64,000 nt of DNA from Paramoeba atlantica (taxonomy: Eukaryota > Discosea): positions 1-64,000 of the forward strand of contig CDRNVI010000074.1 of assembly GCA_977017575.1 (NCBI GenBank). The letters run 5' to 3'. The notes beneath the pieces are model-generated. The model was not told the origin of the DNA, searched no databases, and saw only the letters and a list, made by a program, of their open reading frames with translations. Below, piece by piece: positions 39,752 through 50,278 of the stretch (position 1 is its first letter; every line of letters begins with the position of its first letter). The position numbers were made by a program, and so were the translations under genes.

Positions 39752-42133
39752 ATGCAGTCCTCCACCACTTTTACAACTCATTGTCGTGACAGAATACACA
39801 CATTTTTCTCTAAACAGCTTTGGAAAGAAATATACTCGCCAGAGTTTCCACTGGGCACTCGTGGCATTTTTGAATCACTCGTCAGAAAGCCACGTATTCT
39901 AGATGTGTGCGAACTTGAAATCCGCAGCACTAGGAAGAAACATGTATGTCGGGAAAATAATCCCCGACTTTCTGTAATACGAGATCAAATAAGATCAAAA
40001 TGGCGAAATACCGTCAAATCAGTGCTTGACTATTGCATTTGTAGCAAGAGCGATTATCTGCCCATTGAAGGTTCCCTAGAATACAAGATTCATAAATTGT
40101 TTCGTTCTCCGCATAAAAGAAGTGCTCTCAGACACCTGCAGGACATAAACTTGCTCATTGGGAAATCAACGTTAAAATCTATAACGTTGTTATTTGCTGT
40201 TGCAGCCCATCATAATTTAATTTTTCCATCTGTTCTCCAAAAAGCCATCGAAGCTCAACTCAAAGACCTCTTACGTACGAGTTCTGCGACGGATGCCGTC
40301 CACATTCTCCGTTATCATTCGTCCAAATTTCCCCTGTCAAATTCCATGTTAATGCTGTTGTTAAATCGTGCAACGGCGTGCAGAGAAGAATTAGGTGCGG
40401 ATGACTTAACTGTAATACTATACGCGCTTACGATTCAGCCACTACGTTATGGGAGCACCAGTAGAGAATGGTTTCCACTGTTGCTGCAGAGTCTTCTATC
40501 GGTTTCGTGGTCACATTTTGATCACAGCAGCACACTTCGAGTGATATGTGCTCTATCCCGCTCAACTCATTTACTCTTTTTTACAGACCGCGATTTATTC
40601 GCGCTCTACAGCACAGTTCTTCAAAGTGTGTGTAGCCATCTAAAATCTCAAATTTGGGATGATACCTTCGGATTGAATAGTGTGCGTTTAGAGCCTAATG
40701 AGTGGCGGCATTTGTTATATGCTTCACGAGTTCTCTTAGCTTGCGGCCAACTGCAGTACGAAGGAATCAAAATACCCCGCAAGATGTTGAACGATATGAC
40801 GCGGACGATGTCGTACGCATTATTCAATAAGGTACGAAAGCACCTTGCATTTCCAAACGAAGATTTAACTTGGAGGTCGTACTCAGCACGTGCATTGCTA
40901 GCGCTTTCCTATTTTTGTGAAAAAAGAATCGTTTTGTTGTTATATGATCTCTGTTGTTCCCGAAACGCTTCGGAATTAAATCCGGGAGATGCATCCCGAA
41001 TCTTACGCGCCTTAAACAATGTCGGAATAGACACGCATAAGGAACAATACGATCTGTTATGGTATTGTCTCTTTCAGTATTGCTGTACATCTGACAATTT
41101 TGACAGGCTATTGCTTGCTAGTGGATCCTTATGGAACGCAAGCCACGTACGCCTTGACATTACTAGTCAACAGGGGACTCCAAGCATAGAAGTCTACAGA
41201 AGTACGCAACGGACAGTCGCTCTTCTACTGCACAGTTTCTTGTACTCTCCGGAGAGCGCTTCCCTGGATTTCGAAAATGCTGCAATCCGCAGGATGTTTT
41301 TGGATATTGGGGAGTACAGCGCTACCTACTTGGTTCAACCTGGGATGCACATCGAATCCAAGAGCTTTTACCTTTTGATTCAGCTAATAAACCCAAAATC
41401 TCTCGTAGATGTTTTGCGCACGCTTCGAATCAATCCATCATTGCTCGCGGAGGCATCCGAAGAAATTGTTAAGGGTTTAGAACGAGAAATGCTGGACGGA
41501 AGGTTTGTGTCCCAATTCATAGATTTTATTTATCATACTGCTTGCCAGAGCAATGAACTTTTAATGCGTCAATGGCCATATGGCATTGTCTCCTCTGCAT
41601 TGTATCTTGTGGAGAAGGAATTAACTTCTCGAGGTTCCCTATCGGTGATAGAGTTGGTTTTATCATGTGAACTCGTGTTTGCGATAGGCAAGTGTTTTCT
41701 CTTTAATCATGATCAAGCCCAGCCAATCGGAGTGGGAGATAGTCAGTTGCCTCATTCTGAGAAACTTTCATCCTTGCAGGAATCTACGCGTCGAATTTGC
41801 TATTTATCGTGTGGGCACGTGTACAGGTTGTTAATTCACTTTACAGAGAACATTCAGCGGGAACGCCCAGTCGATAGATCCACTTTTATTCTCACGTCAG
41901 TACCTAATCGTATACACGACATAAGAAATCGCGATTTCTCTTGCACAAATCACTTCCTGGAGAATGAAAAAGAAGACACCTCAAGTGCGTTTCAATATGA
42001 ATTTCGTTACTTTATTACATCGATCTTACCGCGACTGCTAAAATTGTTCTCCCAGATAAACTTTTGTCCCCCGCTTCACTTTCAACGAGAAATCGAAAAA
42101 CATATTTCGGACCTTGATAAGAATTTTATGTAA
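39752..42133 (+). CDS. Large, probably all-helical repeat protein of unknown function
   Basis: 793 residues, leucine-rich. Repeated helix-turn-helix-like units of roughly 35-40 residues run through residues 130-560 (for example LQDINLLIGKSTLKSITLLF; TDAVHILRYHSSKFPLSNSM; GDASRILRALNNVGIDTHK). Such helical-hairpin texture resembles OPR/FASTK-like and other mitochondrial RNA-binding repeat proteins, but no diagnostic motif is visible and no RAP domain is clear at the C-terminus. Base composition is AT-rich compared with the genes at 5-31 kb. The ATG at 39752 is the first in frame. The gene is an island between two transposon clusters, with a mariner element ending only 102 bp upstream, so its promoter or acceptor must be very close or lie in transposon DNA. 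Confidence 0.7.
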   Translation: MQSSTTFTTHCRDRIHTFFSKQLWKEIYSPEFPLGTRGIFESLVRKPRILDVCELEIRSTRKKHVCRENNPRLSVIRDQIRSKWRNTVKSVLDYCICSKSDYLPIEGSLEYKIHKLFRSPHKRSALRHLQDINLLIGKSTLKSITLLFAVAAHHNLIFPSVLQKAIEAQLKDLLRTSSATDAVHILRYHSSKFPLSNSMLMLLLNRATACREELGADDLTVILYALTIQPLRYGSTSREWFPLLLQSLLSVSWSHFDHSSTLRVICALSRSTHLLFFTDRDLFALYSTVLQSVCSHLKSQIWDDTFGLNSVRLEPNEWRHLLYASRVLLACGQLQYEGIKIPRKMLNDMTRTMSYALFNKVRKHLAFPNEDLTWRSYSARALLALSYFCEKRIVLLLYDLCCSRNASELNPGDASRILRALNNVGIDTHKEQYDLLWYCLFQYCCTSDNFDRLLLASGSLWNASHVRLDITSQQGTPSIEVYRSTQRTVALLLHSFLYSPESASLDFENAAIRRMFLDIGEYSATYLVQPGMHIESKSFYLLIQLINPKSLVDVLRTLRINPSLLAEASEEIVKGLEREMLDGRFVSQFIDFIYHTACQSNELLMRQWPYGIVSSALYLVEKELTSRGSLSVIELVLSCELVFAIGKCFLFNHDQAQPIGVGDSQLPHSEKLSSLQESTRRICYLSCGHVYRLLIHFTENIQRERPVDRSTFILTSVPNRIHDIRNRDFSCTNHFLENEKEDTSSAFQYEFRYFITSILPRLLKLFSQINFCPPLHFQREIEKHISDLDKNFM

Positions 42134-42202
42134 TTGTTCTAGGCATGTGCACGCAAACGCTGTAAAAGACCATCAGGTGACATTCTGGTATTAAAAAATA
42201 TT

Positions 42203-42440
42203 GCGGTGGTTGTATACCTACCGCCCTACCCTCGATTATTGAAAAGAAAAGTGAGCAAAAACGGAGAAAATATAAAGAGGAACACAGTAATATACAATAA
42301 AAGAAAAATATGTAAAAGGGGGCCCCGGTGGTCCAAACTGAAAAAAAATCAAAAAAATGAGGGGCCCTCCGCCTTCTCCCTTTTTGCCTTGCCCCCCCTC
42401 CCTCCTCTACTGCCTTGCGTGTCACACATTTCCAGGTAAA
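42203..42440 (+). repeat. Foldback repeat family, truncated copy
   Basis: Begins GCGGTGGTTGTATACCTACC and continues through CCTACCCTCGATTATTG, GAGGAACACAGTAATATACA and GGGGGCCCCGGTGGTCC. The GGGGGTGACC part and the palindrome are missing. Confidence 0.6.
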
Positions 42441-42510
42441 TTTTGGCCTTTGTAGGTGTATTACCGGCACGGTGAAGCAATATCAAATGAAACCAAAGTG
42501 TATACAGGTA

Positions 42511-43190
42511 CCTTTACCCCCCCTTAGATATCCCACATTCCGTCTCCGAAATGGGCAGTTTGAGGATAAGTAACGTACTAGGATAAGCAGCATACTAGGA
42601 TAAGTAGCGTACTAGAAGAAGTTCGAGCGACCTTTGCGCCAAAAGTTGTTTTTAGCATGATACAACCGCGCCGAAAGTGTTCGAAATTTCTGGGATGACC
42701 AAAATTTTTTTTGACCCCAAAAAAAGCAAAAAGTATTCGCTGATGTATTTTTTTCGACGGAGTTGCACGCTGTCCAAGTGAGGCATTAAAATCAAGAAAA
42801 AGGGATAGAGCTGCCTCGGTTGGGTGGCTTGCGTACAAGTCTTATCATGGCCTTTTCTTTGATACATGCCTTAACCTTCATGGTCTTTACCTTCACCCTC
42901 TTTTGCCACGGATTTCTTAGGTTATCTCTCTTGTGGGCTCCCAACACCGAAGTCTCATCACCAGTCACAATAGTAGTGTACCCACCGCGGTTCCCATATT
43001 TAGCCTAGTACACCCCCTCTAGTTCTCCACTCGAAAAACTATCAGAGTACCTACAAAAACTGTCAGAGTCCGCCAGAAACTGCCAGAAACTGTGCACAGC
43101 TCTTAAAAAAATTATTACTGATTTTTTTAGGAAAAGATTCTGAAAATTTTCTCTGTAAACTAGTACGCTACTGGGTAGGGTACCCATCGA
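42511..43190 (-). mobile_element. Mariner-type element, copy 3, heavily deleted
   Basis: The left end CCTTTACCCCCCCTTAGATA follows TA (42509-42510) and matches the left end of copy 2. The middle keeps parts of the transposase remnant on the minus strand (42860-43000). The right end lacks the last ~60 bp of the family, apparently by deletion between two GTACGCTACT-like words. A block GGGATGACCAAAATTTTTTT at about 42691-42710 also occurs in the foldback repeat and must be a later insertion or conversion. Confidence 0.6.
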
Positions 43191-43274
43191 AATTGTTTGA
43201 AAAACTAATGATTTGTCACTCAATTCGATTCGTACACCTTTGTTAATTTGTTTTTGTAAACACATCTGAAACAA

Positions 43275-43320
43275 TATCGGGCACGAAATCGGGCCACAAA
43301 TCGGGCATTAAATCGGGCAC
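43275..43320. repeat. Short tandem repeat AAATCGGGCA
   Basis: Four units of an (A)AATCGGGC(A/C) word, 10-13 bp apart, just before a foldback repeat copy. Confidence 0.6.
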
Positions 43321-44400
43321 TACCGCTCTACCCTCGATTATTGAAAAAGTGAACAAAAGCAGTGAAAATAAATATAAAGAGGAATACAATATTTACAATA
43401 TTTATTATTAAATATTTACAATATTTATAAGAGGAACACAGTAATATACAGTGAACGTCACTATTCTGATAGTCGCTAAAAATGAGAATTGGGCTGTCAA
43501 CGTGCAACTCGCTAAAATGAGAATGTACCTTGAAAAATGAGAATGGGGCTTCGGCCACACATTTCAACGTTCAATTGAATTCGATACTTAAAAATGAGAA
43601 TAGAAAAAAAAAGCTTTCGTTCTCTCACTGATTAACTCACTGCTTCATCTTCACTCACTGGAGCGTATGCGAGAGATCAGTCCCTTCTCTTCTCCCACTC
43701 ATGAAAGGCACACAAATGTCTTAGTGAGACCGAAAAAAGAAAAGGAAAGAGAACATTGATTCAGGTGGCTACGAGTAATGAAACTTTGTTTTTCTGGAAA
43801 CAAAACGCTATTACACAAAAGGAAAACTGGCGCTGTTTGACTGCGCGGTGTTATTCTGATAGAGCGGCGGCTCTGTAAACCAAGGAGATAGTTGGAGATC
43901 TCTGGGGGTCATTTTTGTACACCCAAAGCGGCCAGTTGCTCCGTTGCTAACAATTTTCTTGCAAAACGTTATTTTTTTTTAAATGAGAATTATGATTTGA
44001 CCTCATGAACAAGTGCCTGTTCAACAGACCAATTCTGAGAATAGTGACGAAAAACGATAAAAAAGCCGTTTTTTTTGTGTCAACGTACAACTGAGCATTC
44101 TGAGAATAGTGATGTTTACTGTAATAAAGGACAAAAGTATAAAAGGGGGCCCCGGTGGTCCCAAACTGAAAAATTCAAAACAATGGGGGTTCCATGGGGA
44201 GGTCCATGTTTTTGAAGCGTTATTTTCTGAAATTTTCAAAATCTTGATTTTCAAAATCGAGCGCAAGGAAATGGTAGAGTATGCCGCGGCGATGACTTTC
44301 CACCCCCATATTTGGGGGTGACCCCCCTGGTACGCGCAAGAGGGGTCCGACAAGGTCAAAATTTCCGAAACTTTTGGGATGACCAAAAAAAAAAAGTACG
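43318..44400 (+). repeat. Foldback repeat family copy split by a Tc1-type insertion
   Basis: Left part: TACCGCTCTACCCTCGATTA to GAGGAACACAGTAATA (43318-43446), with an extra ATATTTACAATATTT duplication. Right part: TAAAAGGGGGCCCCGGTGGT to GACAAGGTCAAAATTTCC (44138-44400). The two halves are adjacent in the copy at 42203-42440, so the 673 bp between them was inserted later. Confidence 0.65.
43449..44121. mobile_element. 673-bp non-autonomous Tc1-type element
   Basis: Ends CAGTGAACGTCACTATTCTG and the inverse of CAGTAAACATCACTATTCTC, flanked by TA on both sides (43447-43448 and 44122-44123). The interior repeats AAAATGAGAAT several times and has no recognised coding region. CAGT(G/A) termini are characteristic of Tc1 elements. 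Confidence 0.75.
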
Positions 44401-45072
44401 CCCTTTTAAACGAAAAACTCTGCCCCCTCTGAGAAATTCAGCTTTTTTCATGTGTTTTTGCTCATTTTTGTTGCAAACGAGAGATCTCGCTTCCCTCACG
44501 AAGGTGATTGCTGCCTTTTTTTCATAGGGAGACCCCTCGTGTCCCTGATCACAGAATTGAGCATTCCTGGAAAGCAGAAGTGGAAAGTTTTTTATATATT
44601 TTTTGTTCCAAGGTTTTAATCGACTAAAAATGGCGGGAACGTACAGATCTCAAAAATCTGAACGAAAATATGGTATCATAACCCTGCCATGCTCCCTCGT
44701 GCAAAAGATGAGGGGGGAGGTGCCTTATTGGTGGCCAGGGGTTTATTACCACTCCTTTCCATATTTCGAAAGGATGTATTAAATAGGATGCAAAAAATAC
44801 TGTCCCCCCTCCCCTTAAGTGCACCCAGTCAGACCCCCCCGTTTAAGCGCACATAAAGTTGAAGGGAAGAGTCCGGCGCCACAAAGCGGCGCCAATTTTT
44901 TTTGGTTCACCGGCACTATAAATGTAAGTTGAAAACAAAGAAAATCTGTAAAAATAATATGGCCCAAAAAGATTCAGGAAAAGGTTTTTGATTTTTCGTT
45001 GATTTCTTTTCTTGGTTTTTTTGCAGAGGTCCCTAAAACTATTTATAGATAGTTTATAGTGTTTCAAGAAAA

Positions 45073-45110
45073 TTTATAGTACTATAAACCTCGTTTATAG
45101 TACTATAAAC
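45073..45110. repeat. Paired palindromes TTTATAGTACTATAAA
   Basis: TTTATAGTACTATAAA (45073-45088) and GTTTATAGTACTATAAAC (45093-45110) are each perfect palindromes, four bases apart, with related half-sites before and after. Confidence 0.8.
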
Positions 45111-45591
45111 ACTATACTATGAAATCTATATGGTGTTTATCAGTGTTTCATGTCCAGAAAGGCGCGCGGTAGACAGATCGTCGATGGACCTGGAGGAATT
45201 TCGCGGGGCAGGAGAGAGCCGACGAAGGTGTACAGGCTTAGAGGGGTCACGTGATGTCAGGTGGAGCAAGTGGTGTGCACACGCTGACGCGTAGAAAAAA
45301 GTGAAAAGAGTTGTAGTTTTTGTGCAGAAATGGAAAAAGACGGGAAGCTATAGCTCACAACAAGTTCTTCCCATAATGCTCTTTCCTTGTACCGTGCAAA
45401 CCGCGTTACAGTTGTACTTCAACCAGTTCCCGTTAGATCACTCGTTGGATCCTAGACGTGGCGTAATCAATGGCAAGATAAAACACAAAAACACATCGCA
45501 GAGCCTGCAAGATTCAATATCTGCAAAATTCATAATCTTTTGAAGAAATTTGAAGAATCACTTACCCGCTATTTCACATTTACACATTATA

Positions 45592-46768
45592 TAGTGGTTT
45601 CAGTTGATCTTGCCCCCCCTCGGAATTTTGATTTTTTTATCCATTTTTGCTCATCTTTGCAGCGTTGGAGAGATCTCGTTCCCCTAGCGAAGAGCTTTGC
45701 CGCCTTTTTTTCATAGAGACCCCCTGGTGCCCCCTGGGTCCGAAAAACACTGTTTTTTTTGGACGTTTTCTGTGTACACAACCATTTTTTGTCACATTTT
45801 CCCGATTTTTTGTACATTTTGAACATGTAAGTACGAGTAATAGTGTTCTAAATTGAGCATTTGAAAGCTCTATGTCTAGTACCATCCCTATCGCCTAATT
45901 TAATATAGTCAACACCTCTACATTATGCAGACCACACCCTCTAACCCCAAACAGGGGGAGTACAAGGATGAAATGACAAAAGAGAAGACAATCCCCCAAT
46001 ATCCCACAAAGGAACCGTGGCATTACCTCTTTGCGAGAGAAAAGAAATAATAAAGCAACACAAGGGATTAAGCATACATAAATTATCTAATAATTTCGGA
46101 CGTGACCGTCGCACCAGAAGAAGAATTGTTAACCTGTGGAAGGAAGAAGAAGATCTTACACTCCAAAAATCCCCAGGAAAAAAATCATCAAGGCGGTTTA
46201 AGGACCTTGTAAAAAAAATTGTGGATGATGAAAACGAAACGTACGATGAATACGAAATATCGTATTAAACAATTGTCTTGGCCAGCGAATTCGCCTGATT
46301 TAAATCCAATAGAAAATGTTTGGAAACAAATGAACGGTATCATAAAGAAAAAAATTAAGCCCCACAATCATGCTACCCTCGCCGATGCCATTAAAAAACC
46401 TTTTCAGATTCTAAAACATCCTCAAGAAAAACGTAAAGTGTGCAACACAATTGATTCAGTCCCTAATAGACTTCAAAAAGTGTTGCAAAACAATGGAGGC
46501 CATTCCGGATACTAGTTCTTTTCCTTCAGAGTTAACTTTTGGACATAAAATCCGTTTTTTGTTCCATTTTTGATAAGGTAAAAAAATGTCATTTTTTTTA
46601 TTTTGGTCAACTTTCGGGTCACCCAGGGGGCACCAGGAGGTCTCTATGAAAAAAAGGCGGCAAAGCTCTTCGCTAGGGGAACGAGATCTCTCCAATGCTG
46701 CAAAGATGAGCAAAAATGGATAAAAAAATCAAAATTCCGAGGGGGGGCACGAGCAACTGAAACCACTG
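45592..46768 (+). mobile_element. Mariner-type element with long inverted repeats (about 145 bp) and a gutted transposase
   Basis: TA (45590-45591 and 46769-46770) flanks ends TAGTGGTTTCAGTTGATC and the inverse of CAGTGGTTTCAGTTGCTC. The inverted repeats extend about 145 bp and include TTTGCAGCGTTGGAGAGATC. Between them, 46017-46230 encodes a DNA-binding segment (IKQHKGLSIHKLSNNFGRDR). After a large deletion and a change of frame, 46265-46515 encodes the end of the DDE domain (LSWPANSPDLNPIENVW). The first two catalytic residues are missing, so this is a non-autonomous copy. Confidence 0.75.
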
Positions 46769-47032
46769 TACTTCGGCAGGAAAGGCGACCTAAGAAGATA
46801 AGGAGTCTGGGCTGGAACACATCTGAAATTAAAGTAGGCCGACTTCCCCATCGACTTCAACGAAGTGTGAAACCACGACGCTTGTTGGGCATAATGATGA
46901 GAAAAATAGAGAGAAATCTTTCAAGAAAACGGGAGCGCTAAAAATTAATTGCGTCGAGTCGGCATTTCAAGCAATACTGTAAGCAAAACTTACTAAGAAA
47001 AATAGTAACAAAATATAGTTTTTATAAACTCT

Positions 47033-47845
47033 AGACACCAATAAGGCGCCCCCCCCCTTAACTTTTCAGTAAAATGTCCTTTTGAGCTGATTTTTGTTGT
47101 ATTTTGCAGATCTCAACACAAAGACTTTGCGCGTGAAGAAATGAAACAAAAAAGACGAATGCGTATAGTTGAAACAATAATTACCATTTTTTCACCTTTT
47201 CTCCTTTGTTCGCAACACAAGACTTTAGGCGAGCATCGAAGCTCAGAACCGAATCATCGATATAATTTTGGGGTAATTTAAGCCAAGCTTTACGTACAGT
47301 TTTTATTAGCTTTTCCTTAGTTGAAGGATTATATTCATCTACAAGATTTTGAACCGTGCTCCAAACGTTTTCTATTGGGGAGAGATCGGGGGAGTTGGGT
47401 GGCCAATTATTTAACAATTGCATTTTGGTTTCCTGAAGATACGCTTTTGTTACCTTGGCAGTGTGTGGTGTTGCTCCATCTTGCTGAAAAATACAGTTTT
47501 GAGGGAATTGTACTTTTTTTTAATGTATTGATGTACGAATCGCATGTAATAGAGTTCGATTGGAGAATAACAAGGTGTCTATAACCTACTCCCACGGCAC
47601 CCCATACATGACATTTGGGTGCCCAACGCACTCTTTGCCGCTTTGCAGGCGTTTTCCCAGGAGCTACCCACATTTTTTCTCGATGGTCATTTGTATCAAA
47701 CAGTTTCTCATCTGTAAAAACTAAACGAGAGGTGTCCCACTTTAATTTTTCCCAATGTATAGCAAACAACACCCTTTTCTTTTTCTGAACCTCCGTCAGT
47801 CCTTGAGCCAAAGGCCTTGACGCATACTTGTAGCCGAGGGTAAGT
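47033..47845 (-). pseudogene. Mariner-like transposase, catalytic part, frameshifted
   Basis: Minus strand. From 47811 downward: QKKKRVLFAIHWEKLKWDTS, then LVFTDEKLFDTND with the first catalytic Asp intact, and RVRWAPKCHVWGAVGVGYRH. Near 47512, in a run of A on the coding strand, the frame slips. Another frame then gives FQQDGATPHTAK (second Asp) and, at 47181-47423, NNWPPNSPDLSPIENVW (third residue). The N-terminus is missing because another element (47849-48600) is inserted there. The 3' end carries the family terminus CACCAATAAGGCGCCCCCCC at 47038. Confidence 0.7.
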
Positions 47846-47848
47846 ATA

Positions 47849-48600
47849 CACTGTCGTTCAGCTATCAGTCCCCCCCCCTTTATTTTTCGGTCCCTCGTCC
47901 GTTTGACCTAATTCCTGCGGCAAACGAGAGATCTCGATCCCTAGCCTATCTTTGCCGGTCTTCCTTTTTTGTAAGAACTTAATATACGCTTTTGGCACTC
48001 AAAATACTGTTCAAAAATGACATTTTCCAATGTACAGTCAAATTTTCCCTTTTTTTGTCATTGACACTACCCTTTTTATACCCATGGTGAGGAACCACAG
48101 AGCGAGTTACCTCAACTCGGAGCGTACGACGCTGGCAATGCGCATTTCGTTTGTTATTGAACGAAAATGCGGTGCTTCCACCACTTCCATCTCTAAAACA
48201 TATAAAATTGATAAAAAAACGGTACAAAAATGGGTAAAAATGTACGATGGAAAAATAAATGTGTTCAGAGTATTTAAAAAGTATGAACAAGGTGTTGGAG
48301 GACGGAGGGTGACATATTGGATATTAAGCTTGTCTTTGCGTTATCTTCTTTTCCTGCAGTGATTGTATTTATGGGGTTTTACTCGGCAAATATATCAAAA
48401 AATGGAACATTTTTTTAAAAAAATCATTTGTTCGGCTCCTTTTTTTCAAAAAATAACTCGATCCTAATGAGTCGAGAAAAACCAGTTTAAACAGCGGGAA
48501 ACGCACCTATGTAAAATTCTCTACACGTTCAAAAAAAAGATGATAAAAAACATACCAGTTTTTCAAATTTCGAAGGGGGACTAATAGCTGATTGCTAGTG
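47849..48600 (+). mobile_element. 752-bp mariner-type element with an HTH fragment
   Basis: Ends CACTGTCGTTCAGCTATCAG and the inverse of CACTAGCAATCAGCTATTAG, flanked by TA (47847-47848 and 48601-48602). The frame from 48084 encodes a DNA-binding start (SERTTLAMRISFVIERKCGA, then SISKTYKIDKKTVQKWVKMY) but no catalytic domain. It interrupts the N-terminal part of the transposase at 47033-47845. The subterminal GACCTAATTCCTGCGGCA word is shared with 50279-51057. Confidence 0.7.
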
Positions 48601-48894
48601 TACATCATCTCAGAAATAGTATTTCTGAGCGGCGGACATGGTGGCATCTTTCTCTGTGGTTGGAAAGTCAACCGAACTCAAAGAAAATTTCCTCGTACTT
48701 TCTGTGACAATTTATCGAAAGTTCTAGGTCAGTGAGAATGCTACTCGCAAATCAAACGATACATGAGTATTTTCCCAAGTTTTATTTCACACCGGAAAAG
48801 AGCTGAAACATTGTTGGGGCGGTCCTCGTTTTCCGTGGAAGGTGCGCTTAAACGGGGGGGGGGGGTGACCGGGTGCGCTTAAGGGGGGAGACAG

Positions 48895-49189
48895 TATATT
48901 CATAGTCATAAAAAGTCATGAGAGCGGCTAGAAAAAAGTCGTGCTTGGTGGTCCAGCGTGGTGGAAATAGTGCCTAATCAGCGACAAGCTGGGGTGAAAA
49001 GTGAAACTCAGGGCCCTTGTCCGAAGTGGGGACTGAAAGGTTTAAGAGTATTCAGGAAAAAGGTGCTCTAATAATGTTCAGAAGATAAAAAAATGTTTGC
49101 AAAAAAATAAATTTCTCAAAAGAATCATTTACAAAATTACTGAGAGGAGTAGTAGTTGTTTTACCTTAAATTTCAGCATCAAACTTTGG
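48895..49189. other. Spacer before the LRR gene
   Basis: No feature recognised apart from a pyrimidine-rich stretch with AG (about 49156-49175) shortly before the preferred ATG. Confidence 0.4.
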
Positions 49190-50116
49190 ATGTTTCAATT
49201 TTTAATGTCGGATCTTCGTCCCTCAAGGATAGGTAAGATCACCGGACTTCATCCCTTGGAATTCAGCCTGTACTCTTTTTTCACCAACGTAACGCCAAAG
49301 CATACCTCGTGGAATCCATCATACGAAGGATGCACGTGGAAGGGCATAACGTGCAATTCCCAGCGCGTGATAACGCAAATTAGTTTGATCGGCCTTGGAT
49401 TTGGCGGCGAACTGAAGTGGTCTTCCATGCCTCAAACGGTTCAGCACCTAAAACTTCAATCTGAAGTGCGAGTCAACTGCTTTTCAGGAAACATCCCGTT
49501 TGCTTCAGTCTCACACGCACTTCTTGAGTTTTTTGTTCAGGGCAATCACTTTTCTGGGGAAGCTGACTTGGGTGCTTTACCCCCGTTTCTTCGCTCTTTA
49601 GATATCACATGTAACGATTTTTCTGGAAGCGTAGTGCTCAGTTCTCTCCCTTGTGATCTAACAGAACTGCGTTTATCGGAAAATCAATTTAAAGGAGCCT
49701 TGTTGTTTCAATTTCTTCCTCCAAACCTTCAAAAAGTCTTTGTCTTTAATAATCGATTTACTGAGTCTTTGCGACTCTTTTCTTTACCTCAAACGTTAAC
49801 CATGCTAAACGTGTCACGTAATTTTCTTAGTGGCAATATATCTCTGGATAGTCTTCCAAAGAGTCTTGAAATACTGCGGCTAGATTTAAATAACTTTTCT
49901 GGATGCGTAGATCTTCAAAAATTACCCGAAGGACTTTCACTTCTAAATCTTCGTGGGAATCAATTTACTGGGATTCTTGATCTTGGCCTGTTGCCCGGCA
50001 AAATGTTTTTATACGATTTTCGTGAAAACAGTTTCGACTCCATAACACCAATGTTTGTGCCAAAAGGAGTGCGAGTAGATGAAGCAATCTGCGATTGTTT
50101 GAGAACGACACAATAA
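49190..50116 (+). CDS. Leucine-rich repeat protein
   Basis: 308 residues from the ATG at 49190, which follows a T/C tract with AG. An N-terminal cap resembles plant LRRNT (TSWNPSYEGCTWKGITCNSQ). About nine repeats of 22-24 residues follow with the consensus LPxxLxxLxLxxNxFSGxxxL, for example LPCDLTELRLSENQFKG and LPKSLEILRLDLNNFSG. The protein ends with a short Cys-containing tail. There is no transmembrane segment and no kinase domain, so it may be secreted or cytosolic. No clear signal peptide is visible. Such LP-x-x-L/N-x-F-SG repeats are common in bodonid and related protists, where they form large variable families. The gene sits alone in a transposon island, which fits a fast-changing family member. 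Confidence 0.75.
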   Translation: MFQFLMSDLRPSRIGKITGLHPLEFSLYSFFTNVTPKHTSWNPSYEGCTWKGITCNSQRVITQISLIGLGFGGELKWSSMPQTVQHLKLQSEVRVNCFSGNIPFASVSHALLEFFVQGNHFSGEADLGALPPFLRSLDITCNDFSGSVVLSSLPCDLTELRLSENQFKGALLFQFLPPNLQKVFVFNNRFTESLRLFSLPQTLTMLNVSRNFLSGNISLDSLPKSLEILRLDLNNFSGCVDLQKLPEGLSLLNLRGNQFTGILDLGLLPGKMFLYDFRENSFDSITPMFVPKGVRVDEAICDCLRTTQ

Positions 50117-50278
50117 AATTACTGTGGAAGGAACACGGGGGGGGCAAGAAAATTGTTATATCTGCCATTTTTGGTTCGTCTGGACGTTTAGGCTAACTGC
50201 GGTGGTTGTATAACTACCGCTCTACCCTCAATTATTGAAAAAAAGTGAACAAAAACAGTGAAAATATAATACAATATA

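Larger units (their letters stand above)
44800..48894. mobile_element. 4.1-kb mariner-type element with 53-bp ends, packed with nested copies
   Basis: Left end 44800-44852 (CTGTCCCCCCTCCCCTTAAG ... GTTTAAGCGCAC) and its inverse at 48842-48894. TA flanks both (44798-44799 and 48895-48896). CTTAAGTGCACC and GTTTAAGCGCAC act as a doubled subterminal motif at each end. Inside lie two elements with their own ends (45592-46768 and 47849-48600), a minus-strand transposase remnant (47033-47845), a GC-rich hairpin plus T run (44873-44898) and an 18-bp palindrome pair. No transposase can be assigned to the outer element itself. Confidence 0.65.
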
